Shown piece by piece: positions 27,867 to 35,116 of a DNA stretch of 64,000 bases (position 1 is its first letter; every line of letters begins with the position of its first letter). A model generated the notes under the pieces. That model was not told the origin of the DNA. It made no database searches and saw nothing but the letters and a program-made list of their open reading frames with translations. The position numbers and the translations under genes were made by a program. The DNA lies in the NCBI RefSeq assembly GCF_019278525.1, contig NZ_CP058986.1, positions 124,001 to 188,000 of the forward strand, read 5' to 3'. This stretch comes from Polaribacter sp. HaHaR_3_91. GTDB lineage: Bacteria > Bacteroidota > Bacteroidia > Flavobacteriales > Flavobacteriaceae.

Positions 27867-27923
27867 TCGAGCGCAGTCGAGACCTTATTAAGTTTCTTTA
27901 AAAATCCTCTCGACTGCGCTCGA
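27867..27923. repeat. GC-rich inverted repeat (TCGAGCGCAGTCGAGA)
   Basis: Perfect 16-base arms at 27867-27882 and 27908-27923 around a 25-base AT-rich centre. Very GC-rich for this genome. It lies between the O-methyltransferase gene and the zinc-finger gene, both on the minus strand, so it may serve as a terminator for the latter. From memory this core is a frequent intergenic repeat in Flavobacteriaceae. Confidence 0.65.
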
Positions 27924-28033
27924 GAAGACAAAAAGCTAAAATACAAAAAAACGGAATCTATATTTCTATAAATCCCGTTTCAATCTAACAAAAAATCAAA
28001 AAATGTAGTTTTTTAAAAACTACCAAAATATCT

Positions 28034-28297
28034 TTATTCCTTTATTTTCTCTAACTCTCTTTTTAGAGCTTCCTTTTCTTCTTTACTTAAACAACGCTTT
28101 ATGTCTTTACAACTTTTAGCTTGCCCTTTGTATAAATTTGTAAGTGTTTTATTTTGCTTTGTGTAAAGACAACATATTTTACAACTTAAAAAATGAATAC
28201 TTAATTTCACTTTTTCACTTATAGTAGCAGCACCGTATTGGCTTTTATCACAAATAGTAGTTGCTTCGTCGCAGGTAATTTTTAAATTTTTAAACAT
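28034..28297 (-). CDS. small cysteine-rich protein, possible zinc-finger anti-sigma factor
   Basis: An 87-aa protein beginning MFKNLKITCDEATTICDKSQ, with an H-x3-C-x2-C motif (IHFLSCKICC) like the zinc-binding anti-sigma (ZAS) fold and further cysteines at both ends. There is no membrane segment, unlike many anti-sigma factors. The gene starts four bases after the stop of the ECF sigma gene on the same strand, the arrangement expected of a sigma/anti-sigma pair. The function is inferred from the motif and position. Confidence 0.75.
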   Translation of the reverse strand: MFKNLKITCDEATTICDKSQYGAATISEKVKLSIHFLSCKICCLYTKQNKTLTNLYKGQAKSCKDIKRCLSKEEKEALKRELEKIKE

Positions 28298-28300
28298 GTC

Positions 28301-28867
28301 TTAATTATTAAACCAATTATCTTCCATACACTTTCTGAGCTGTGTTCTTGCTCTATGAATGATAACCCATAAATTGGACGCTGTAATATCTAACTCCTTA
28401 CAAATTTCTTCAGTTTCAAACTCTTGTATGGTTTTCATTCTAAAAACCATTGCATATTTTTCTGGCAAAGCATCTATACAAGAATCTAACTGACTTTTTA
28501 ATTCTTCGTTTTCAATGGTTTTTTCCGACTGATTGTCCCAACTCTGTGGCACTCTTTCTTCTAACCAATTACCTTCATTTTCTCCATCATCATAAAAATT
28601 CATTCTAACTTCAGCTTGTCCTTTTTTAGAATTTATTTTTCTGTAATAATCTATGATCTTTCTTTTTAAGATAGAAATTAACCACGTTCTTTCGGTAGAT
28701 TTTCCTTGAAAATTTTTAGCTGATTTTAATCCTGCAAAAAAAGTATCTTGAACTAAATCTTTAGCCAAGTCACTATTATTTACACGCACAACAGCATAAT
28801 TATACATATAATCTGCATAATTATCTATCCATTTGTCTGTGTTTAATACAACTTGCTCTTCTGTCAT
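28301..28867 (-). CDS. ECF-family RNA polymerase sigma factor
   Basis: A 188-aa protein with sigma region 2 (about 16-85, with DLVQDTFFAGLKSAKNFQGKS and the WLISILKRKIIDYYRK helix) and region 4 (about 125-185, with LPEKYAMVFRMKTIQEFETEEICKELDITASNLWVIIHRARTQLR-type helix-turn-helix, here within ITASNLWVIIHRARTQLRK). It redirects RNA polymerase to a stress or envelope regulon. The probable regulator is the ZAS-like protein next in the operon. The target genes are unknown. The gene is divergent from panB across a 256-base region. Confidence 0.92.
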   Translation of the reverse strand: MTEEQVVLNTDKWIDNYADYMYNYAVVRVNNSDLAKDLVQDTFFAGLKSAKNFQGKSTERTWLISILKRKIIDYYRKINSKKGQAEVRMNFYDDGENEGNWLEERVPQSWDNQSEKTIENEELKSQLDSCIDALPEKYAMVFRMKTIQEFETEEICKELDITASNLWVIIHRARTQLRKCMEDNWFNN

Positions 28868-29123
28868 CTAATAAATAAAATTCAAATATAATGTTATTTT
28901 TTATTCTTTACTCTTTACAATTACCACTTCTTTTTTAACTATCAAATAATTAAGTACATACAAGTTCTTAGAAATTTAAATGAAAAACTACAAATAACAA
29001 GCAATAAAATTAACAAATAACCTTTTAATAAAATTTTATCTTCTTAAGATTAACCAAAGATTAACTTGTTTAATATTTAATGCTTTTCCTTACATTTACA
29101 TACTATTATAAAAAATAAAAAGT

Positions 29124-29942
29124 ATGTCAGCAGCAAAAAAAGAATATAAAAAAGTTACAGTAAAATCTTTGGTAGATATGAAGAAGAATGGAGAGAAAAT
29201 TTCCATGTTAACTGCCTATGATTTTACAATGGCAAAAATTTTAGATGGAGCTGGAATTGATGTTCTTTTGGTTGGAGATTCTGCATCTAATGTTATGGCG
29301 GGTCATGAAACAACTTTACCTATTACGTTAGATCAAATGATTTATCATGCAAGTTCTGTAGTTAGAGCTATTACAAGATGTTTAGTGGTTGTAGATTTAC
29401 CTTTTGGTAGTTACCAATCAGACCCAAAAGAAGCGTTACGTTCTGCTATTAGAATTATGAAAGAAAGCGGCGGACATTCTATAAAATTAGAAGGTGGTAA
29501 AGAAATTAAAGAATCTATTAAACGTATTTTAAATGCCGGAATTCCTGTAATGGGACATTTAGGTTTAACACCACAATCTATCTATAAATTTGGTACGTAC
29601 ACAGTTAGAGCAAAGGAAGAAGAAGAAGCAGAACAATTAATGGAAGATGCTTTAATGTTAGAAAGATTAGGCTGTTTTGCCGTTGTTCTAGAAAAAGTAC
29701 CTGCTAAATTAGCTCAAGAAGTTGCAGAAGCAATTTCTATTCCTGTAATTGGTATTGGTGCCGGAAATGGTGTTGATGGTCAGGTTTTAGTTACCCACGA
29801 TATGTTAGGAATGACACACGAATTTCATCCTCGTTTTTTACGTAGATATTTAGATATGCATACAGAAATGACTGGCGCTTTTAAATCTTATATTGATGAT
29901 GTAAAAAGCAGTGATTTCCCTAATGATAAAGAGCAATATTAA
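29124..29942 (+). CDS. panB: 3-methyl-2-oxobutanoate hydroxymethyltransferase
   Basis: A 272-aa TIM-barrel enzyme that transfers a hydroxymethyl group from 5,10-methylene-THF to 2-oxoisovalerate, giving ketopantoate, the first step of pantothenate (CoA) synthesis. The family signatures [20 protein letters not shown] and [14 protein letters not shown], and [18 protein letters not shown] near residue 210, are present. Length is standard. panC and panD are not in the window. A TACATTTA sequence 31 bases before the ATG is a weak promoter match. Confidence 0.96.
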   Translation: MSAAKKEYKKVTVKSLVDMKKNGEKISMLTAYDFTMAKILDGAGIDVLLVGDSASNVMAGHETTLPITLDQMIYHASSVVRAITRCLVVVDLPFGSYQSDPKEALRSAIRIMKESGGHSIKLEGGKEIKESIKRILNAGIPVMGHLGLTPQSIYKFGTYTVRAKEEEEAEQLMEDALMLERLGCFAVVLEKVPAKLAQEVAEAISIPVIGIGAGNGVDGQVLVTHDMLGMTHEFHPRFLRRYLDMHTEMTGAFKSYIDDVKSSDFPNDKEQY

Positions 29943-29961
29943 GTATCGATGATTGGATTGT

Positions 29962-30419
29962 TAGATTGTTGGATGATTAGATTTAACATAAACATTCTAA
30001 AATTGGATGAATAAAATTTATAATTTTCTAACAATCTAATTATCTAAAATTTATAAAAAATGCATCGGTATAAAGATTTAAAATTTTGACAATTAAGTAG
30101 AGCTTTTTGTACTGATATCTATATTATTACTAAATCTTTTCCTATAGATGAAAAGTTTGGATTAATTTCTCAATTAAGAAGAGCAGTAGTATCTATTCCT
30201 TCTAATATTGCAGAAGGAACAGTAAGAAGTTCAAATAAAGATTTTAAGCGTTTTCTAAGAATTTATTTAGGATCTTGTTATGAAATTGAAACACAACTTT
30301 TGATTTAGGGTTTCTTGAAAAAGAAGAACTTGAAAAACTTAATAACACGCTTCAACAAATTATTAAAATGATGTCTAAGTTTAATTCCTCTCTAAAATTC
30401 TAAGAACTCCAACAATCTA
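29962..30419. mobile_element. possible small element with 12-base terminal inverted repeats around a dead four-helix-bundle gene
   Basis: TAGATTGTTGGA at 29962-29973 and its exact complement TCCAACAATCTA at 30408-30419 enclose the broken gene at 30060-30403. Related words (TCTAACAATCTAAT) lie at 30026. No transposase is inside, so any movement would need help from elsewhere. The ends might instead be copies of a generic intergenic repeat. Confidence 0.4.
30060..30403 (+). pseudogene. four-helix bundle protein (23S rRNA intervening-sequence type), disrupted
   Basis: Translation from ATG 30060 gives MHRYKDLKF, then an in-frame TGA at 30087 where the family has Trp (KVWQ-type), then QLSRAFCTDIY through ISQLRRAVVSIPSNIAEGTVRSS and RFLRIYLGSCYEIETQLLI, stop at 30306. 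The remaining C-terminal part (GFLEKEELEKLNNTLQQIIK ... SLKF) continues in another frame to 30403, showing a small deletion. The SIPSNIAEG motif and LGSCYEIETQ are hallmarks of the S23 four-helix bundle family. Two lesions make it a pseudogene. Confidence 0.8.
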
Positions 30420-30430
30420 AAATACTAAAA

Positions 30431-31369
30431 ATGAAAATTCTACACCTAGACTCAAATCACTCGCTTTTAATAAATCAATTAAATGATTTAGGGTATCAAA
30501 ACGATGAAGATTACACTTCATCTAAAGAAGAAGTTATAGCAAAAATTCACAACTATGATGGTTTTATAATTAGAAGTCGTTTTTCTATTGATAAAGCATT
30601 TTTAGACAAAGCCACCAACTTAAAGTTTATTGGACGTGTTGGTGCAGGTTTAGAAAATATAGATTGTGATTATGCAGAAAGCTTAAATATTGAATTAATT
30701 GCTGCTCCGGAAGGGAATAGAAACGCTGTAGGAGAACATAGCTTAGGAATGCTGTTATCACTATTTAACAAGCTAAACAAAGCAGATAAAGAAGTTAGAA
30801 ACGGTAAATGGCTGCGCGAAGAAAACCGCGGAATTGAACTAGACGGTAGAACGGTTGGATTAATTGGTTATGGAAATATGGGGAAATCTTTTGCAAAAAA
30901 ACTTCGTGGTTTTGATGTAGAAGTTTTGTGTTATGATATAAAGCCAAATGTTGGCGATGCAAATTGTAAACAAGTTTCTTTAGAAGAATTACAAGAAAAA
31001 TCAGACGTTTTAAGTTTACACATACCACAAACAGCACTTACTCAAAACATGATTAATGCAGACCTTATCAATGGTTTTAAAAAGTCTTTTTGGTTGATAA
31101 ATACCGCACGTGGAAAATCTGTAGTCACAAAAGACTTGGTTTCAGCTTTAAAAAACGGTAAGATTTTAGGTGCTGGTTTAGATGTTTTAGAGTATGAAAA
31201 AGCATCTTTTGAAAACTTGTTTTCTGATGATAAAATGCCAGAGGCTTTTCAATATTTAATCAATTCAGAAAATGTTTTATTATCACCTCATGTTGCCGGT
31301 TGGACTGTTGAAAGTAAAGAACGATTGGCACAGACTATTGTAGATAAAATTAAGGTAAAATTAAGGTAA
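30431..31369 (+). CDS. D-isomer specific 2-hydroxyacid dehydrogenase
   Basis: A 312-aa NAD-dependent dehydrogenase. The Rossmann motif GLIGYGNMGKSF is near 143-153; the catalytic Arg is in INTARGK, and the catalytic His in LLSPHVAGWT near residue 295. Its order resembles phosphoglycerate dehydrogenase (SerA) or hydroxypyruvate/glyoxylate reductases, but the C-terminal ACT domain of SerA is absent. The substrate is therefore open. It is followed by a strong terminator. Confidence 0.88.
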   Translation: MKILHLDSNHSLLINQLNDLGYQNDEDYTSSKEEVIAKIHNYDGFIIRSRFSIDKAFLDKATNLKFIGRVGAGLENIDCDYAESLNIELIAAPEGNRNAVGEHSLGMLLSLFNKLNKADKEVRNGKWLREENRGIELDGRTVGLIGYGNMGKSFAKKLRGFDVEVLCYDIKPNVGDANCKQVSLEELQEKSDVLSLHIPQTALTQNMINADLINGFKKSFWLINTARGKSVVTKDLVSALKNGKILGAGLDVLEYEKASFENLFSDDKMPEAFQYLINSENVLLSPHVAGWTVESKERLAQTIVDKIKVKLR

Positions 31370-31400
31370 AATTTAATTAAATAATTTACTATAACAATCA

Positions 31401-31435
31401 GCCCCTTCAGTTTTAAAAACCTGAAGGGGCTTTTT
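31401..31435 (+). terminator. intrinsic terminator after the hydroxyacid dehydrogenase gene
   Basis: Stem GCCCCTTCAG / CTGAAGGGGC around a 10-base loop, followed by TTTTT. Confidence 0.92.
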
Positions 31436-31495
31436 ATATTATAAAACTTAAGGAGTAATGATTTCTAACTTATCAAAAGAAATTACATAGGTTTG

Positions 31496-31716
31496 TGTTA
31501 TCACTGTTATGGGATTTCTCCTTTGGTCGAAGTGACAATTTCATATTATTATATGTTCAGTTATGGTTACACCCAGTTTTGTTATTTCTACTTTTTTGGG
31601 AGAAATCTCATTAAATTGCTCTGTTTTACATTAGCTTCTTTATACGATTATTCAATACTTCTAATTCACAAAATATGTTTAACTTGTTACACTTTTGTCA
31701 TTCGAAATGACACTTG
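31496..31716. repeat. tandem or rearranged copies of the GTCATTTCGA/GAGAAAT repeat family
   Basis: 31496-31542 has GTTATCACTGTTATG, GGGATTTCTCC and TCGAAGTGACAA (right arm); 31588-31616 has TTTTGGGAGAAATCTCAT (left arm); 31693-31716 has TTTGTCATTCGAAATGACA, itself a short palindrome. An 87-codon frame across the region is a by-product of the repeats. The rest of the gap 31370-31731 has no gene. Confidence 0.6.
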
Positions 31717-31731
31717 TATAAATCTAAAATT

Positions 31732-32190
31732 ATGCAATACAAAGCCACATCAGTAGAAGAGTATATAAAACAGGTTCCTGAAGAACGTAAAAATGCTTTA
31801 TTAAAATTACGTACAACCATCAAACAAAACCTGCCTAGTGGTTTTAAAGAAGGTATTCAGTATGGAATGATTGGGTATTATGTTCCTCATTCTTTGTATC
31901 CAGATGGGTACCATTGCAACCCAAAAGAACCTTTGCCTTTTATGAGTTTTGCTTCTCAAAAAAACTCCATAAATTTATATCATAGTGGTATTTATGCCAT
32001 TCCAGAAATTAAAGATTGGTTTGTAAACGAATATCCAAAGCATTGCAAACGCAAATTAGATATGGGTAAAAGTTGTATTCGTTTTAAAAAAACAGCAGAA
32101 ATTCCTTTTGAATTAATTGCTGAATTATGTAAAAAAATAACTGTTGATGAATGGATAGCAGTTTATGAAACTAATATTAAAAAGAAGTAG
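31732..32190 (+). CDS. DUF1801 domain protein
   Basis: A 152-aa cytoplasmic protein starting MQYKATSVEEYIKQVPEERK; the ATG at 31732 is chosen because upstream sequence belongs to the intergenic repeat. The first half (EYI...LLKLRTTIKQNLPSGFKEGIQYGMIGY) fits DUF1801, an alpha-beta fold related to the YdhG family whose biochemical role is not established. The stop is three bases before the ATG of the VOC protein, so the two are one operon. Confidence 0.85.
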   Translation: MQYKATSVEEYIKQVPEERKNALLKLRTTIKQNLPSGFKEGIQYGMIGYYVPHSLYPDGYHCNPKEPLPFMSFASQKNSINLYHSGIYAIPEIKDWFVNEYPKHCKRKLDMGKSCIRFKKTAEIPFELIAELCKKITVDEWIAVYETNIKKK

Positions 32191-32193
32191 TTT

Positions 32194-32580
32194 ATGAAAA
32201 ATAGAGTTACAGGAATTGGAGGTTTATTTTTTAAATCTGAAAATGCAAAAGCAGCAAAAGAATGGTATAAAAATCATTTAGGATTTAATACGGACGATTG
32301 GGGATGTACTTTCTGGTGGAAAGATGAGAACGGAAATAAATGCTCTACACAATGGAGTCCGTTTGCAGAAGACACTAAACATTTTGAACCTTCTAAAAAG
32401 GACTTTATGTTTAATTACAGAGTAGAAAATTTAGTAGAATTATTAGCTGAATTAAAGAAAGAAGGTGTTACTATTGTAGGTGAAATGGAAGAACATGACT
32501 ATGGTAAATTCGGTTGGATTTTAGACAACGAAGGAAACAAAATTGAGCTTTGGGAACCTATTGATAAAGCTTTTCTTTAG
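32194..32580 (+). CDS. VOC (glyoxalase/bleomycin-resistance fold) family protein
   Basis: A 128-aa protein with two beta-alpha-beta-beta-beta modules: GGLFFKSENAKAAKEWYKNHLG then W-rich FWWKDENGNK, and YRVENLVELLAELKKEGV then GKFGWILDNEGNKIELWEP, where the last Glu is the common metal-ligand position. VOC enzymes include glyoxalases, dioxygenases and epimerases; with no other marker the activity is unknown. It is three bases downstream of the DUF1801 gene. Confidence 0.88.
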   Translation: MKNRVTGIGGLFFKSENAKAAKEWYKNHLGFNTDDWGCTFWWKDENGNKCSTQWSPFAEDTKHFEPSKKDFMFNYRVENLVELLAELKKEGVTIVGEMEEHDYGKFGWILDNEGNKIELWEPIDKAFL

Positions 32581-32609
32581 GATTATATAATATTAAATTA
32601 ATAAAAAAA

Positions 32610-33023
32610 ATGTCAGAAGAAAATAAAAATTTAAAGGGGAACCTAAAAACAACTTTAGGTTCAACTTCTAACGAAGCAAAAGAAACTCTTGAAAGCACAA
32701 AAGAAAAAACAAACGAATTTGTAGAAGATGCTAAAGACGTTTTTGAAGATGCAAAAGGAAAAGTAAAAGAACTTTTATCTGATGAAAACATAGAAAAAGT
32801 AAAACATAAAGCAGAAGAATACTCTGAAATAGCAAAACAGAAAACAACTGAATTTACAGATGACGCAAAAGAAACTTATGAAGATTTAAAAGAAAAAAGT
32901 TCTGAATTAGCTGGAGACGCAGCAGAACATTTAGCCAATTTTGCAGAAGATGCTAAAGAGGAACTAACAGATATCAAAGAAAAGTCGAAAAGCTTTTTAC
33001 AACGATTATTCGGAAAATTATAA
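32610..33023 (+). CDS. acidic helical-repeat protein (LEA/YtxH-like), 137 aa
   Basis: A 137-aa protein made almost wholly of amphipathic 11-residue-type helical repeats rich in K, E, D, A and T (for example ETLESTKEKTNEFVEDAKD, KETYEDLKEKSSELAGDAA), without a signal peptide, ending in a basic hydrophobic tail KSFLQRLFGKL. Such sequences resemble late-embryogenesis-like or apolipoprotein-like proteins that protect against drying or salt, or bind membranes. The actual role is not known. It is 29 bases after the VOC gene and 12 before the DoxX-type gene. Confidence 0.8.
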   Translation: MSEENKNLKGNLKTTLGSTSNEAKETLESTKEKTNEFVEDAKDVFEDAKGKVKELLSDENIEKVKHKAEEYSEIAKQKTTEFTDDAKETYEDLKEKSSELAGDAAEHLANFAEDAKEELTDIKEKSKSFLQRLFGKL

Positions 33024-33035
33024 AGGGAAGTAATT

Positions 33036-33434
33036 ATGCATTTTTTATCTGACTACCCTACTGAGATTTTAATCTTATTTTTTTTAATCATTACTTTTTT
33101 AATATCTGCATTCGAAAAAATACTAGATTGGAAAGGAACGATCTCTTTTATAAAAGATCATTTTAAAAATTCTCCATTAAAAGGCAGTGTTCCGTTTTTA
33201 TTATCCATTCTATTAATCATAGAAATTCTTGCTGTAGGATTTATGATTATTGGAGTGTATCAAATTTATACTTCAGAAGCAAAAGAAATTGCATTACTCG
33301 GAATACAGCTTTCTGCCATTAGTATAATTTTTATGCTTATTGGGCAACGTCTTGCAAAAGATTATCCAGGAGCGATGTCTCTAGGTGTCTATTTTATCAT
33401 TTCACTTTGTGGTGTATATTTACTAAATAAATAA
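33036..33434 (+). CDS. DoxX-like small membrane protein, 132 aa
   Basis: A 132-aa protein with four predicted membrane helices (about 9-28, 49-75, 84-103, 112-130) and the AFEKILDWKGTISFIKDHF loop seen in DoxX-family proteins. The family is poorly defined biochemically. It ends the DUF1801/VOC/helical protein/DoxX run; a hairpin follows. Confidence 0.8.
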   Translation: MHFLSDYPTEILILFFLIITFLISAFEKILDWKGTISFIKDHFKNSPLKGSVPFLLSILLIIEILAVGFMIIGVYQIYTSEAKEIALLGIQLSAISIIFMLIGQRLAKDYPGAMSLGVYFIISLCGVYLLNK

Positions 33435-33474
33435 AACTGATATTTTTTATCAATTACATAAGTAATATTTATAG

Positions 33475-33516
33475 AAAAAGCTCTTAAAACAATCGTTTTA
33501 AGAGCTTTTCTTTTTT
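33475..33516 (+). terminator. intrinsic terminator after the DoxX-like gene
   Basis: Stem AAAAAGCTCTTAAAAC / GTTTTAAGAGCTTTT with loop AATC, followed by CTTTTTT. The remaining gap 33517-34108 is AT-rich with no gene, promoter or repeat that I can support. Confidence 0.9.
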
Positions 33517-34108
33517 AACTAAGGTATTTCTACTCTATTTGAGATATGTTTTAAACAAGTCTTTTTAAAATCATTTTTAATGGCTTTTTAGGTACAAAAA
33601 CTAAAGTAAGATATACTTTTTCCTCTTTTTGATGTAAATGAAACTAAAAACTGATTTTACAACGTTCTTTTTTCAATTTTGAGATCTCTTCTTAAAAACA
33701 TATTTATTTAATATTCTAAAGGATTTTTACAATACAACTTGTTTTCAAAAAAACATTGAATTTTATACGATAAGAAAAACACAACTGAACCAGAATTTAA
33801 AAGAGAATAAAATTTTAAGTAAAAACTAATTAAAATTTAATACCCAAACTAAGAGTTATAGTTACATTTTATTTTGAAGTAACTGAACTTTTCAAACTTA
33901 TTATGAATCTATAAAACAGCTATTATAAAATTCTACAAAACCTACCACTACTCCAACATTATAAATATTCAGATAAAATTAAATCGTTCTTACCTGTAAT
34001 CTATATTTTTAATTTAATGTTTGTAGCTAAACCATAAAACCATTCTTAAATCAATTTTTTAATTATTGTTTTAAAAAACGTTCCTAATTTTAGATTAAAA
34101 AACTAAAA

Positions 34109-34124
34109 TGTTCCACGAGGAACA
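34109..34124. promoter_or_regulatory. parS-like site (TGTTCCACGAGGAACA)
   Basis: A 16-base near-palindrome differing from the parS consensus TGTTNCACGTGAAACA mainly at the centre. Arms TGTTCC/GGAACA are perfect. The same 16 bases recur at 35082-35097, and a third variant is at 37003-37018. Confidence 0.65.
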
Positions 34125-34140
34125 ACTTGATTTTTCATCA

Positions 34141-34174
34141 TAAAAAAACCTTCAAAATTATTTTTTTGAAGGTT
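34141..34174 (-). terminator. terminator of the mnmG-methyltransferase transcript
   Basis: Stem AACCTTCAAAA / TTTTGAAGGTT with a T-run on the minus strand (TAAAAAAA on plus), 30 bases after the methyltransferase stop. Confidence 0.8.
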
Positions 34175-34203
34175 GATAATTCTTTTAAAAAAAAATTATA
34201 ATT

Positions 34204-35061
34204 CTACTTGTTTTTAATTACATAAATTAAAGAAGAATATTCTTTTGTTTTCCTTGCTTTTAAATTGGAAACAAAACCTCTATGAAATGCTTTCAATGGA
34301 TTCATTTTTCCTGTTTTATATTTTTCACTTAAAAGAGAAACATAATAAGAATCAAACTTCATTGGCAATGTTTTTTCTACAATCATATTCTCTTCAGAAA
34401 ATATTTTCTGAATTGAGTTTTGTGAAAAATGCCAAATATGTCTTGGCACATCAAAAGCTGCCCAATACTCTTTATAATATTTTGCATCATCACTTTTATG
34501 ATTCGGTACCGCAATGATTAATCTTCCATTTTCAGAAAGTAATTCTTTTAATTTAGAAATGTAATCAGATAATTTTTCTACATGTTCTAAAACATGCCAA
34601 AGCGTAATTACATCAAATTTTTTATTTTGAATATCAAGTAATTCTTCTTGTAAAATAATCCCTTTTTCTTTTGCGATTTCTCTTGCATCAGCACTTGGTT
34701 CTACACCAAGAACATTCCAATAATTAGATGCACATACTTTTAAAAAGTCTCCCGTACCTGCTCCAACATCTAAAATGTTTTTAGAATCTGTTTTAAAGGA
34801 ATTAATTAAATTTAACTTACTTCTTAATGTAATATTCTTTACAGACTGATAAACCTTATCCATTAATGTTTTTTTACTATCTGTGTGTGAAATATAATTT
34901 TCACTCTTATAGTAATTTTCTAGATCTACCGGAATTGGTGAAGTCACCAACATATCATATTCCGTATTAAACATCACCTCATAAGTTTCATCTGAAACCG
35001 TAAAATCTTTACAATTTAAATAAGGTTCTAACTTTTTGTGAAGACCTCTTTTTTCCCCCAT
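34204..35061 (-). CDS. class I SAM-dependent methyltransferase
   Basis: A 285-aa protein. The N-terminus (FTVSDETYEVMFNTEYDMLV) is a lead-in seen in a Bacteroidota methyltransferase group, and the core is a Methyltransf_11/23-type Rossmann fold: ILDVGAGTGDFL (SAM), GVEPSADAREIAKEKG, DVITLWHVLEHVEKL and LIIAVPN. The substrate is unknown. It follows mnmG on the same strand with 55 bases between, a gap that holds a parS-like site. Confidence 0.88.
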   Translation of the reverse strand: MGEKRGLHKKLEPYLNCKDFTVSDETYEVMFNTEYDMLVTSPIPVDLENYYKSENYISHTDSKKTLMDKVYQSVKNITLRSKLNLINSFKTDSKNILDVGAGTGDFLKVCASNYWNVLGVEPSADAREIAKEKGIILQEELLDIQNKKFDVITLWHVLEHVEKLSDYISKLKELLSENGRLIIAVPNHKSDDAKYYKEYWAAFDVPRHIWHFSQNSIQKIFSEENMIVEKTLPMKFDSYYVSLLSEKYKTGKMNPLKAFHRGFVSNLKARKTKEYSSLIYVIKNK

Positions 35062-35081
35062 AATACTTTTTCTTTATAATA

Positions 35082-35097
35082 TGTTCCACGAGGAACA
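35082..35097. promoter_or_regulatory. parS-like site (TGTTCCACGAGGAACA), second copy
   Basis: Identical to the site at 34109; extended by one more paired base on each side (A...T). It lies between mnmG and the methyltransferase gene. Confidence 0.65.
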
Positions 35098-35116
35098 TAG
35101 CAATTATTTTCACAAT

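Noticed and set aside
31493..31756. 87-codon open frame rich in Cys, Tyr and Phe
   Set aside because: It runs through the intergenic repeat copies and overlaps the start of the DUF1801 gene in another frame.
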